Assembly: GCA_023935145.1 (NCBI GenBank)
Contig: CM043702.1
Coordinates: 76,440,820-76,504,819 of the forward strand
Source of the DNA: Bretschneidera sinensis
Lineage: Eukaryota > Streptophyta > Magnoliopsida > Brassicales > Akaniaceae
Direction: 5' to 3'
Length of the DNA stretch: 64,000 nt
Each line of letters begins with the position of its first letter. Position 1 is the stretch's first letter. The notes below the pieces were generated by a model. The model was given only the letters and a program-made list of their open reading frames with translations, was not told the DNA's origin and did no database searches. A program made the translations under genes and the position numbers. This document shows, piece by piece, positions 1-10,077 of the stretch.

Positions 1-1120
1 GATTTGGGTTCTAATTCTATAGTTAAATTTCATGATGTAGAATTTTTTTGAGAATAAGTTTTCTACTGACTTTGTGAATATGGGTGAAAATAGTCAAGTT
101 TCTCTGTCTAGTGAGAATGTGAATTTAGAATCTCAAGAGAGAGATGCTAAAATGCCTAAAGACTAATCTGAATCTAGAAGAAGCACTAGAGCAAGGAAAG
201 AGTAAGATTTAAGTCCAAATTTTATTTTTTCTCAACCCATAGTGTTCTTTGTTTAAAGAGATAGGAATAATGTCGTTAATCAAATTCCTGCCATGATAAA
301 TCTAGAAGATGATCCTAAGACATTTAGTGAGGTTATCTCACCGAGAGATGCTTTCTTTTGGAAAGAATTAGTAAATGATGAAATAGTCTAAATAATGTGT
401 AAAAACACATGGGTGTTAGTTAATTTACCTAATGGATCAAAACCTATTGGGTGTAAGTGGGTCATTAGAAGAAAATATAATACTGATAACTCTATTCAAG
501 TTTTTAAGGCTAGATTAGTAACTAAAGCGTTTAGACAAAATGAAGGAATTGATTATTTTGGTACATATGCTCATGTTGCATGTATTACATCAATTAGGAC
601 TCTTATAGCATTGGCATCCATAAATCATTTATATATTCACCAATTGGATGTTTAAACAACTTTCTTAAATGGGGATTTAAATGAAGAAGTGTATATGGAG
701 CCTCAAGGGTTTGTCCTTCTTAGAAATGAAAAGAAAGTATGTAAATTGGTAAAATCATTATGATTAAAACAAGCACCTAAGCAATGGCATGAAATCTTTA
801 ATTATGTCATATTGTCTTTTGGGTTTGTACACAATAGTGCTGATAAGTGCATTTATTCTAAATTCACTAAAGAATACAGAGTATTAATTTTTTTGTATGT
901 AAATGACATGTTAATTATTGGAACTAACATGATTGGTATGAATGAAACTAAAAAATGTTTGTCATCTAGTTTTAAAATGAATGACTTAGGTCAAGTAGAT
1001 ACCATACTAGGTATTAAAGTTAGAAAGCATTGTGGGGGCTATTCTTTGTGTCAATCTCATTACTTTGAAAATTTTCTAAATAAATTCCAGCACCTTAATA
1101 TTAAAGAGTTAAATACTTCT
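1..1120 (+). pseudogene. Copia-A integrase tail and reverse transcriptase (degenerate)
   Basis: This is the integrase-RT linker followed by the Copia reverse transcriptase. Recognisable blocks in order are SEVISPRDAFFW near 330, a W-V/K-x-RLV stretch near 450-520 (CKWVIRRKYN, KARLVTKAF), HQLDV near 640, LKQAPKQWHE near 765-795, and the catalytic block at about 895-909. That block reads YVNDM where the family has YVDDM, so the second catalytic aspartate is replaced by asparagine. In-frame stops interrupt it near 388, 653 and 763, and a frameshift lies in the T-run near 43-49. It would normally copy element RNA into DNA in virus-like particles; this copy cannot. Confidence 0.85.
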
Positions 1121-1857
1121 TTCAATAGAAGTGTTAATTTAGTAAATAATTATGTTAGATTAGTAGCACAACTTGAATATGCTGACACTATTCGTTCTTT
1201 GATACATGCCATGCACTGCACTAGGCTTAATATTGCATTTGTTGTATGTAAACTTAGTAGGTATACTAGTAATCCTAGTGTAGAACACTGGAAGACCATT
1301 GGTAGGATCTTTAGTTATCTTAAGAAAACCATAGATTTGGGGTTGTTCTACAGTGATTATCTGATTATATTAGAAGGATACACCAATGCGAATTGGATTA
1401 CAAATGTTGGTAATAATAAGTCCACTTCGGGATGGATATTTACCCTAGGTGGATGGGCTATTTCTTGAGCAAGCACGAAACAGACATGTATTTCTCATAA
1501 AAAATGGAATCAAAATTTATAGATTTAACAACCATCGGGAAAGTGGTAGAATGGATGCAAAACTTATTGTTAGATATAAGTTTGTGGCTGTATCTTATTC
1601 CTCCCATTTTCATTCACTGTGATAGTGAAACTATGTTGTTAAGAGCGTATTATAGTACATATAATGGTAATTCCAAACACATCAGTCTGAGACATGATTG
1701 TATGAGACAATTGATACAAGATAGTGTTATTACAATTGTCTATGTGAAGTCAAGTAAAAACTTGATTGATCCTCTCACTAAAGCTCTCTCTAAGGAGTTG
1801 GTGAGAATGGATACATTGGAAATATTACTGAAATCTTTTAAAAAGAATCATCAATAG
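1121..1857 (+). pseudogene. Copia-A RNase H (degenerate)
   Basis: This is the RNase H domain at the end of Copia pol, which removes the RNA strand during reverse transcription. The blocks TRLNIAFVVCKLSRY (near 1220), the D-to-N-changed GYTNANWITN (near 1378) and KSTSGWIFTLGGWAIS (1420-1466) are in one frame. After the stop at 1466-1468 a frameshift moves the rest (MESKFIDL, IHCDSETMLL, KHISLRHD, DPLTKALSKEL) to another frame from 1504. The conserved pattern HCDS...NSKHI.LRH...DPLTK is diagnostic for Copia RNase H. It ends with a TAG at 1855-1857. Confidence 0.85.
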
Positions 1858-2426
1858 TGGTAACCCAACTTAGTTCTAGAACTATACTAATAATAAAGTT
1901 TAATGGGTAAAAACAAGGTACTAATAAGTGATTTTTTGAATACTAACAAGTTGTTAGCTTCTAAGTAGTTAGTATTGTCTATTACTTCTTTGTGCAGGAT
2001 GAGTTAAACTCTTAACGAAGTCTATCATAGAATTGTAGCGTGCTTTAGTAGCAAAAGCACATTATAGACTTCACCTATATGAACTTAGAAGTGATGCTGC
2101 TTCTTTTGAGAGTTTTAAGGTTTACTCTCGAGAGAGAGTTCATGAACCAAGATCAAGCACAAGGCTATCATGGTGCTAAGTAATAATAAAGTTTCTCACC
2201 AAAATAAGAGAGCGATATATGTGTGGTATTTTCAACTCTATTACAAAGAGTTTCTAATTTAATACTATTAAGTAATTAGATAATTTATAGATTCTTGAAG
2301 TATTTACACTAAGTAAAGATTTAAATCGAAAGATATCTTTACGTATGTATATCAATCTCAGATGAATTTGACTATATATTTTATCAAAATTTTGCTCTAA
2401 AAAGAAAAGATTATGTTTTTCAAACG
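1858..2426 (+). other. Copia-A noncoding 3' region
   Basis: About 570 bp lie between the RNase H stop and the polypurine tract. I see no coding potential. Its position between pol and the 3' LTR is normal for some Copia families with a long 3' untranslated stretch. Confidence 0.6.
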
Positions 2427-2438
2427 AAAATGGGGGAA
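2427..2438 (+). promoter_or_regulatory. Copia-A polypurine tract
   Basis: The purine-rich AAAATGGGGGAA sits immediately 5' of the TG that opens the 3' LTR. This is the expected priming site for plus-strand DNA synthesis. Confidence 0.75.
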
Positions 2439-2938
2439 TGTTGGAATTTTGTTTTTTTTTTTTTTAAAAAGAGACCAGTCCACTAGAAGCTCGATACCTA
2501 ACTCCAAATTCATACAGAGACTTAACCTGATCGGTTGGGGTAAGTAGCTAGTCGACTGAAGGTTCATTATTTTCAAAATTTTAAACTTTCCAACAGTTTT
2601 TTCTTCAAGAGTTATATCCTTTAGTTCATAGCTCTTCTTTTTTCTAACTATTGGAGGTTTGAAAAACATTATAAATTCTTCAACTAACTTCTCAATAACC
2701 AACTTTAATTTCTACTACTTCTTTTTCTACATCATCTTCTTCTTCAAAATTCTCTTGAAAATTTACGGCCATTGTTGTTCATTGTTTCAAAGAGAACTCA
2801 AAGGAGAATCTCTTAATTTTCTCTCAGAGATTCTTAGTGACTTTGAGTAACATGGAAGACTATTTATTGGAATCCAGAGAAATCAAGTGGGGACAAATAA
2901 AACCTTAAAGACAGCGTTTATTCGCATCTCAAAGTTAT
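2439..2938 (+). repeat. Copia-A 3' LTR, first part
   Basis: The LTR starts TGTTGGAATTTTG directly after the polypurine tract. It is interrupted at 2938/2939 by Sire-B and resumes at 13223. Total LTR length without the insertion is about 546 bp. It contains two sequences resembling the Sire-B palindrome (CCAGTCCACTAG near 2475 and TAGTCGACTGAAGG near 2550). Confidence 0.8.
2934..2938. repeat. Sire-B target site duplication, left copy (GTTAT)
   Basis: GTTAT precedes the TG of the left LTR and is repeated exactly after the CA of the right LTR at 13223-13227. A 5-bp duplication is the Copia integrase signature. Confidence 0.9.
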
Positions 2939-3255
2939 TGTTGACCCTCACCTGTATTTTAATGATGACAAAACACAACTCTTATTATACTAACGATGCT
3001 ATCTAAGTGTATTAAGCAATAAGAGCATTCAATCAAGGATCAAGGTGCAAGAACTCAACCCAAATCAAACATCAAGTGAAGACAAAAGAACTAGAATAGG
3101 TCTATAGTATTAAATCAAGTTGTAAGTCTCACTTGTTCAGGTAATTAGCTTGTCCAATGGCTCTTTTTGAAAAACCATTTTAACATAACCTTTTAAACAA
3201 ATGTTTTTAATGTTAAAATCTATTCAACACATGAAAACTGGGTTGTTAAAGCAAC

Positions 3256-3545
3256 CCAGTCGACTGGGTACTTATATCAGTCTTCTGGTATAAAGGTCAG
3301 TGTGTTCCCAGTCGACTAGATGCTTCATACCAGTCGACTGGTGTTTTGGTCAGAGACTTCCCAGTCGACTAGTAAGAACTACCCAGTCGACCAGTAATCT
3401 AGGCAGAAAGTTTCTAGTCGACTAGTAAGTAATACCCAGTCGATTGGTAAGTAATACCCAATCGACTGGTACATTCAACAGCCTTAAAAATGTGATTTTT
3501 AAAGAGGACCCAGTCGACTGGTACTAAGACCCAGTCGACTGGTAA
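3256..3545. repeat. Palindrome array (CCAGTCGACTGG) in Sire-B 5' LTR
   Basis: About ten copies or near-copies of the 12-bp perfect palindrome CCAGTCGACTGG are spaced roughly 20-50 bp apart (near 3258, 3309, 3333, 3361, 3382, 3414, 3434, 3461, 3509, 3531). Several carry single changes such as GTCGACTAG or GTCGATTGG. The array lies just upstream of the TATA-like box, the expected position for enhancer or transcription-factor sites. Confidence 0.85.
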
Positions 3546-3638
3546 TTCGAAAAATATGACCGTTATAGCGTCAGACCTGTATATTTGATGTACAAAAGCG
3601 TACCAAATTAATTCAGAATGGAAATATTTCTTCAAGGC

Positions 3639-3646
3639 TATTTAAA
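3639..3646 (+). promoter_or_regulatory. TATA-like box of the Sire-B 5' LTR
   Basis: TATTTAAA lies about 95 bp after the last palindrome and about 550 bp before the LTR end. The same motif is at 12667-12674 in the 3' LTR. The start of transcription is expected about 30 bp downstream; this was not observed directly. Confidence 0.55.
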
Positions 3647-3838
3647 CCTACACTACTGAGCATTACAAAATAGAGCTTTACACATTAAAACAAGTTTTTA
3701 CTCATTAATACTCAAAAAGCTTTGAAAAATTGAATGTTGAGTCATTCCTCAAGCTTTACCTAGAAAGAGAGATATTATTCAGTTGTATAAGCATCCATTG
3801 TTGTCTCTCTACTGTTTCTTTACAGTATTTATTGTAAA

Positions 3839-3910
3839 GGGATTTGCTTCTGAAAGGAAGGGATTTTTTGCTTCCGAGAAGAAGGGCTTTGCTTCCAAGA
3901 GGAAGGAATT
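3839..3910 (+). repeat. Short tandem repeat in Sire-B LTR (about 24 bp x 3)
   Basis: Three imperfect copies share the core GATTTGCTTC followed by a purine-rich GAGAGGAAGG block. The same set occurs at about 12870-12942 in the other LTR, so it predates the insertion. It lies downstream of the TATA-like box, in the transcribed R-U5 region. Confidence 0.7.
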
Positions 3911-4116
3911 GTAAGGTTTGTGCATTACCCGTGAAGTTTCACAACTAAGTTTCTTAGTGGAGTACTTCAAGGAGGTTCCTTGAAGAGAGTGGACGTAGAG
4001 TCGGAATGATTATGATATTGTCGAACCACTATAAACTGAGTTTGCATCTTCTATTCCTTAATCTCTTTATTTACAGCACATATTACTTGTTATATGCTTG
4101 TTGTGTTATTTGTTTT

Positions 4117-4122
4117 AATAAA
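4117..4122 (+). promoter_or_regulatory. Poly(A) signal AATAAA in Sire-B LTR
   Basis: AATAAA lies about 70 bp before the LTR end, with T-rich sequence around it. In the 3' LTR the equivalent position would end the element transcript. Confidence 0.5.
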
Positions 4123-4196
4123 CTTGTGTTTTAATCCGCAAAAGTTTTTTAAAACCCAATTCACCCCCCTCTTGGGTTGAAACATCAGTCTACAAT

Positions 4197-4208
4197 TGGT
4201 ATCAGAGC
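4197..4208 (+). promoter_or_regulatory. Sire-B primer binding site (initiator tRNA-Met)
   Basis: TGGTATCAGAGC lies two bases after the LTR end. It is the standard complement of the 3' end of plant initiator tRNA-Met, the primer for minus-strand DNA in most plant Copia elements. Confidence 0.93.
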
Positions 4209-4249
4209 CTTGTTGTCAATTTTGGGCTTAATATCCTTGAGTTGATCCG

Positions 4250-6313
4250 ATGGCAACAAATAGCTATTATGAGGGACACTCATATACTAGACCTTTCTTG
4301 TTTAATGGCTCCAATTATAACTATTGGAAAAATAGGATGAAAATATTTGTTGAAGGACAAGATTATAATCTATGGAGAGTCATTGAAGAGGGACCTAAAA
4401 TTCCATCAAAGGAAATCACTATTGGAGATACCATTCATATAATGCCTAAACTCAAAACTGAGTACAATGAGAAGGATTGTAGAATGATGTCCTTCAATAG
4501 TAGAGCAACAAGTATTTTACTTTGTGCTTTAGATATATCTGAATACAATAAAATCTCTGCATGTGTTTTAGCTAAGGAAATATGGGATAAATTGCAAGTG
4601 ACATATGAAGGAACTAGTGAGGTTAAAAAATCAAAAATCTATATGCTAGTATCTGAATATGAATCTTTTAGAATGTCTCCTAATGAAACAATTTCTCAAA
4701 TGCACTCACGTTTCACAACTATTGTTAATGATTTGAAGCTTCTTGGTAGGAACATTGAGGAATTTGAATTGACAAGAAAAATCTTAAGGTCTTTGCCATC
4801 CACATGGAAAGCAAAGAAGACTACTATCCCGGAGGCCAAAGATCTTGACAAACTTGATGTTGAAACACCCCTTGGGTCATTGTTGACATATGAAATGGAG
4901 GAAATGAATCCCATTGTCAATGATGATGAAAAAAAGAAAAAGGTGATAGCTCTTAAAGCCTCTATATACAACAGAGAAGAAAAATCGAAAGAAGAGGCAA
5001 TGAGCAGCGAAGAAGATGGCGATATGGCTCTAATCACCAAACGATTTCATAAATTCTTGAAGAAAAGCAAGAAACCTTAAACAAAGGATCCTACCTCAAA
5101 AAGGGAGCCACTTGTGTGCTATGGATGCAAGAAGCCCGGTCACATCAAGGCCGATTGTATGGAAATGAGCAAACCATACAAGAGCTTCAAGAAGAAGGCT
5201 ATGGTTGCAACCACTTGGAGTGATGACAAAGAAGAAGAAGAATCCTCGGATAAAGAAGTCAGATATGAGGAAATTGCCAACCTATGCCTTATGGCAATTG
5301 ATGATGAAAATGAGGTATTATCTTCTTCCTCTTCTAAAAATAACATTGTGAGCAGTAGTGAAGAATTGTTAGAAGTTATAAATGAAATGCATGATGAATT
5401 GTAGAAATTTGATTCTAGGAACTCCACTCTTAAGAAAGAGGTGTCAACCCTTTATAAGGAGATGATAAGTCTAAGAGAAGAGAAAGAAAAATTATCTTCA
5501 TTGCTGTATGATGCTTCTCAAGACTTCCTCAAAGATGAAAATGAGAATTTAAAGAAGAAGATATTAGAATTGAATGGTACTATATCTAGACTCATGCTTG
5601 GTAAAGAAAATCTTGATGAAGTGCTTTTTAGCCAAAGATTAAGTGGAGGAAAATCTGGTTTAGGATACTCTCCATTAGGCAAGAAAAAATCAAAAGAGGG
5701 CTTATTCATGAAAGCTTCATATGTGAATGAAGCCTCTACTTCTAAGGTTAAAATCACACCCCCATTGAATGATAGCATGTCTAGAAATACTAATTTTAAT
5801 GCTAATATAAGATTGAAGAATCATAGAAATACTCATGCTTATATGTATGCTCATTCAAGGAATGCTTACGCACATGTTAGGAATAATCATCATGTGCATC
5901 ATAGGAACAATTTGTATACTCAAGACTTGCACACTGCACAAGCATATCCTTGGAATTACAATCATAGTTATTCTAGAAATAATATGTATACTCATGATAA
6001 TGCAAGCATGTATCCTATAAATCATCATCATACATTTTCTGAAAATGACATGTATATTCATATTCCTTATAATAGAAACATGTATCCTAAGAACTTATAT
6101 CCTAAGTATTATAGGCATGCACAACTAAGAAATCCTAGAAATTTCAATAACTATAATCCTAGGATTGTGCATCATCAACATGTCTATAGATCACCATATA
6201 CTGTTAAGAAAGTATGGGTCCCAAAAGGAACCGTATTTTCAAAGACTAACCCCAAAGGACCCAAGAAATTTTGGGTACCTAAAAATGCCATTGTGTATCC
6301 TTGTGTAATGTAG
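4250..6313 (+). pseudogene. gag: Sire-B gag (UBN2-type, with zinc knuckle and long C-terminus)
   Basis: The protein forms the virus-like particle and packages element RNA. The ATG at 4250 follows the primer site by about 40 bp and opens MATNSYYEGH. The Copia gag core (YWKNRMKIFVEG, EIWDKLQVTYEG) covers the first 200 residues. The zinc knuckle CYGCKKPGHIKADC (CX2CX4HX4C) is at about 5117-5158. A Ser/Glu-rich acidic stretch and a Lys/Glu-rich probable coiled coil (about 5405-5640) follow. Then comes a long His/Asn/Tyr/Arg-rich low-complexity region (about 5815-6190). Stops at 5078-5080, 5402-5404 and 6311-6313 break a single frame. The core is intact and in the same frame as protease and integrase. 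Confidence 0.88.
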
Positions 6314-6700
6314 ATATGTCTCCACACCAAGGAAAAGGGTAACTGTTGGTACCTTGATAGTGGATGCTCAAAACACATAACTGGTGATAAAAGTGTATTC
6401 AAGGAGCTAACTCTAAGAGATGGTGGACTTGTCACCATTGGAGACAACACAAAAATAAAGATCATCGAGCATGGAAAAGTTGGTAATGATTTCTCAACCA
6501 TAGATAATGTATTGCTAGTATAAGGCCTTAAGCCAAATTTACTAAGTATTAGTCAACTTTGTGACAAAGGCAACAAAGTCACATTTGAGACCTCTCATTG
6601 TCTAGTTATAGACATCAAGAGTAACAAGATTAAATTTGTTGGCCATAGACATGAAAATATCTATATGGTTGACTTGAAATCTTTACATTCTGAAAATGAA
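6314..6700 (+). pseudogene. Sire-B aspartic protease
   Basis: This domain cleaves the Gag-Pol polyprotein. It is recognised by WYLDSGCSKHITGD (about 6345-6390), the Copia form of the D-S/T-G active site, followed by the SISQLCDKG block (about 6545). It is in the gag frame. The TAA at 6522-6524 breaks it downstream of the active site. The catalytic Asp-Ser-Gly is intact. Confidence 0.85.
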
Positions 6701-7774
6701 AAATGTTTTCCTGCCATTAGTGAAAATCCAAGGCTATGGCATAGAAGCCTTGGTCATGTGAACATGAACTTGCTGAAAATCATTTCAAGAAAAGATTTAA
6801 TCATTGGACTTCCCAAAATCAATTTTGAAAAAGACAAAGTATGTGATGCTTGTCAAATGGGAAAACAAATTAGGATTTCTTTTAAATCAAAGAATGTAGT
6901 CTCAACTACTTGACCTTTGGAACTCTTGCATATAGACTTATTTGGTCCAATTAATACCATTAGTCTAGGTGGCCATCAATATACTCTTGTTATTGTTGAT
7001 GACTATTCAAGATATACCTTTGTTATTTTTATTGCTTACAAGGATGAAGCTTTCAAAGGATTTGAAATTTTTTGCAAAAAGGTTCAAAATGAAAAAGGAA
7101 TTTGTATTTCAAGCATTAGAAGTGATCATGGAAAAGAATTTGAAAACCAAAGTTTTTCAAAATTTTGTGATGAAAATGAAATTGATTACAACTTTTCAGC
7201 CCCTAGAACTCCTCAACAAAATGGAGTTGTTGAGAGGAAAAATAGAGTTCTAGAAGAATTTTGAAGAACAATGCTTTGTGAAAATAATTTACCAAAATAC
7301 TTCTGGGCTGAAGCGGTAAACACCTCTTGCTATATCTTAAATAGAATTTTAATTAAGTCTATGCTTGACAAAACTCCATATGAATTATGGAAAGATAGAA
7401 AGTCTAATATCAATATTTCTTATTTTTGTACCTTTGGTTGTAAATGCTTCATACTAAATAACAATAAAACTAACTTGGGTAAATTTGATTCTAAGACCGA
7501 TGAAGGAATATTTTTAGGATATTCAACCTCTAGTAAGGCTTATAGAGTTTTCAATAAGAGAACTCTAGTGGTAGAAGAATCCATACATGTAACTCTTGAT
7601 GAGTCTAACCCAATTAGAAGTAGAGAAGTTTTTTTTAATGATGATGCACATTTTATTCCAAGAATGGAAACTCCTACTACCATTGTTGACCCAAAGGAGA
7701 GTCCACCTCAAACAAATGGAGAGATGGAAACTCTCAAAGTAGACCAACCATCTACAAGCCGACAAGAGGAATAG
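6701..7774 (+). pseudogene. Sire-B integrase
   Basis: This domain inserts the element DNA into the host chromosome. The HHCC zinc finger is visible (LWHRSLGHVN near 6735; CDACQMGKQ near 6843). The DDE catalytic residues are in HIDLFGPI (near 6927), RSDHGKEF (near 7120) and the NGVVERKNR block (near 7218). The Copia C-terminal motif region GYSTSSKAYRVFNKRT is near 7515-7560. Stops at 6911-6913, 7262-7264 and 7772-7774 are the only breaks, and all active residues remain. A frameshift before 7821 separates it from RT. Confidence 0.9.
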
Positions 7775-7820
7775 TCTTCCCAAAGATTAGAGGTATGTAA
7801 ATTATCACCCGATTGATCAA

Positions 7821-8800
7821 GTGATTGGTGATCCTTCACAAGGGGTAAGAACTCGTTCCTCTATTAGAAATATTTGCAATTATATAGCCTATTTGTCTCA
7901 AATAGAACCTAAGACATTTATCAAAGTTGAAAAGGATAATGATTGGATAATTGCAATGCAAGAAGAAATAAATCAATTTGAAAGGAACAATGTATGCAAT
8001 CTAGTTCCTAGACCTAAGAATCATACAATAATTGAAACTAAATGGGTATTTAGAAATAAGATGGATGAAAATGGAATAGTAACTAGAAATAAGGCTAGAC
8101 TAGTTGCTAAAAGATATAATCAAGAAGAAGGAATAGACTTTGATGGGACATATGCTCCCATAGCTAGATTAGAAGCTATTCGAATGTTATTAGCCTTTGC
8201 ATGCTTTAATAAGTTTAAGTTATTTCAAATGGATGTAAAAAGTGCATTTTTAAATGGCTTTATAGAATAAGAGGTTTATGTTAAGCAACCTCTTGGATTT
8301 GAGAATCCTAGTCTTCCAAATCATGTCTACAAGCTTTCTAAAGCCCTATATGGGTTGAAGCAAGCTCCAAGGGCATGGTATGAAAGACTAAGTAAATTTT
8401 TGATTGGTAATAACTTTGTAAGAGGTAAGATAGACACAACCCTTTTTACAAAAACTCACAAAAATGACACTTTACTAGTTCAAATATATGTTGATGATAT
8501 TATGTTTGGTGCTACTAATGAATTTATGTGTCAAGAGTTTGCAAAATGCGTGCAAGGTGAGTTTGAAATGAGCATGATGGGAGAACTTACCTACTTCCTT
8601 GGACTTCAAATCAAACAATTAAAAAAAGACATCTTCATCAATCAATCAAAGTACACTATAGACCTACTAAAGAGGTTCGGGATGGAAAGCTCAAAGCCAC
8701 TTGGAACTCCTATGAGCACAACGACAAAACTTGATCTTGATGAAGGAGGTAAATGCGTAGATACTAAATATTATAGAAGTATGATAGGAGATTTGCTTTA
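7821..8800 (+). pseudogene. Sire-B reverse transcriptase
   Basis: The conserved series is complete: DNDWIIAMQEE, KWVFRNKMDENG, KARLVAKRYNQEEGIDF, FQMDVKSAFLNG (near 8222-8260), YGLKQAPRAWYERL (near 8350), and the active site YVDDIMFG (near 8487-8510). It is in a different frame from integrase because of a frameshift between 7774 and 7821. One TAA (8268-8270) follows NGFIE. The catalytic YVDD is intact. The style matches Sireviruses. Confidence 0.92.
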
Positions 8801-9443
8801 TTTGACTGCAAGTAGACCTGATATAATGTTTAGTGTATGCATGTGTGCTAGATTTCAGGCTAATCCTAAGGAATCACATGTAGTTGTAGTAAAAAGAATC
8901 CTTAGATATCTACAAGGAACTCAAACCATAGGATTATGGTACTCTACAGATTCATCTTTTGAGCTTGTAGGATATTCAGATGCTGATTTTGCTGGATATA
9001 GGTTAGATAGAAAAAGTATAAGTGGAACATGCCAATTCTTAGGTGCAATGTTGACCTCTTGGTTTTCCAAGAAACAAAACTCAGTTGTACTATCAACCAC
9101 CGAGGCAGAATATGTAGCAGCTGGAAGTTGTTGCGCTCAAGTATTATGGATGAAACAACAACTAGAAGACTATGACATAATCTTTAAAAGTATCCCAATT
9201 CATTATGATAATACTAGTGCTATCAACCTAACCAAAAACCCTATTCAGCACTCTAGAACTAAACACATAGAAATTAGACATCATTTCTTAAGAAACCATG
9301 CTAAAAAATGTGATATAAGACTAGAATTCATACCATCAGAAGATCAAATAGTTAACATTCTTGCAAAACCTCTAAGTGAAGCTACCTTCTGTAAAATTAG
9401 ACTATTAATGGGATTGTTGGACTATGATAAACTGAATGTCTAA
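8801..9443 (+). pseudogene. Sire-B RNase H
   Basis: This is continuous with RT and open to its natural stop at 9441-9443. The motifs are TASRPDIMFSVC, YSDADFAGYRLDRKS (near 8976), STTEAEYVAAGSC (near 9090), HYDNTSAINLTKNP (near 9203) and HSRTKHIEIRHHFLRNH. The catalytic D-E-D residues are present. This is the longest open stretch of pol in the window. It marks the end of gag-pol; the next 630 bp are noncoding. Confidence 0.92.
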
Positions 9444-9579
9444 TTGTTTCATCATTCATCATTATGCATATTTGACATCTAGTGAATGAGTATTAATCCT
9501 TGTTTAATATTTCTCTCACACAAGATGACATAGATAAACAAATTTCGTGCTAAGACTCAAAACTGAAAAGTTTCTCAAA

Positions 9580-9853
9580 GAGTCCAGTCGACTGGAAAGT
9601 CACTGCCTAATTTCCCAGTCGACTGGTAAGTCAATACCAGTCGACTAGTTCAACTAGACCTTGTTTAGAGCCAAAATTTTGAAATTCAGTTATCACCCCA
9701 GTCGACTGGTAAGAACTACCCAGTCGACTGGCATCTCTCTACCTATTTATCTAGTCGACTGGTACACTAACCCAGTCGACTGGTGTGCAAAATGTTCATC
9801 TTTACAAAAGGACCCAGTCGACTGGTATCGTTACCCCAGTCGACTGGTATCGC
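9580..9853. repeat. Internal palindrome array (CCAGTCGACTGG) between pol and the accessory ORF
   Basis: Nine copies or near-copies of the LTR palindrome occur near 9584, 9616, 9638, 9698, 9720, 9751, 9771, 9814 and 9834. The last two are only about 20 bp apart, and the final copy ends about 10 bp before a strong TATA box. This is a third array in the element, outside the LTRs. Its order, array then TATA then leader, repeats the LTR promoter layout. Confidence 0.9.
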
Positions 9854-9858
9854 GATTC

Positions 9859-9866
9859 TATAAATA
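9859..9866 (+). promoter_or_regulatory. Internal TATA box upstream of the Sire-B accessory ORF
   Basis: TATAAATA in the context CTATAAATAGG is a textbook plant TATA box. It lies about 10 bp after the palindrome array and 212 bp before the ATG at 10078. The leader between them is C/T- and A-rich with few G, as plant 5' leaders often are, and the ATG is the first good start after it. I infer a separate promoter for the accessory gene. Confidence 0.6.
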
Positions 9867-10077
9867 GGCTCTTCATTTTTTCCAGATTTTTACGCCATTT
9901 TCAAAAATCCTAGCTTTCTCTCTTTACAAAATCTCGCCATTTTGATCCAAAAACCATCAAAACAACACCTAAACACAACGATCTACTCATCCAGAACCTT
10001 ATTTTCAACTTTCTACGGTTGAAATCTCCCATTTCTACCAAAAACTCCTTTTACCCAAAAACCCATTTTCCCCAAAA

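Larger units (their letters stand above)
2939..4194 (+). repeat. Sire-B 5' LTR
   Basis: Starts TGTTGACC and ends TCTACA; 1256 bp. The order is: AT-rich start, an array of SalI-core palindromes (about 3256-3545), a TATA-like box (3639), a 3-copy repeat of about 24 bp around GATTTGCTTC (3839-3910), and an AATAAA poly(A) signal (4117-4122). It matches 11988-13222 closely throughout. Confidence 0.93.

Noticed and set aside
3414..3635. Open frame in the Sire-B LTR
   Set aside because: Lies in the palindrome array and is repeated in the other LTR; no coding signal.
5835..6061. Overlapping Ile/Met/Cys-rich frames in Sire-B gag
   Set aside because: Alternative-frame readings of the His/Asn-rich gag segment.
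9661..9867. Open frame over the internal palindrome array (VDW-rich peptide)
   Set aside because: It is a translation of the repeat CCAGTCGACTGG; no start context or domain, and it overlaps the proposed promoter.
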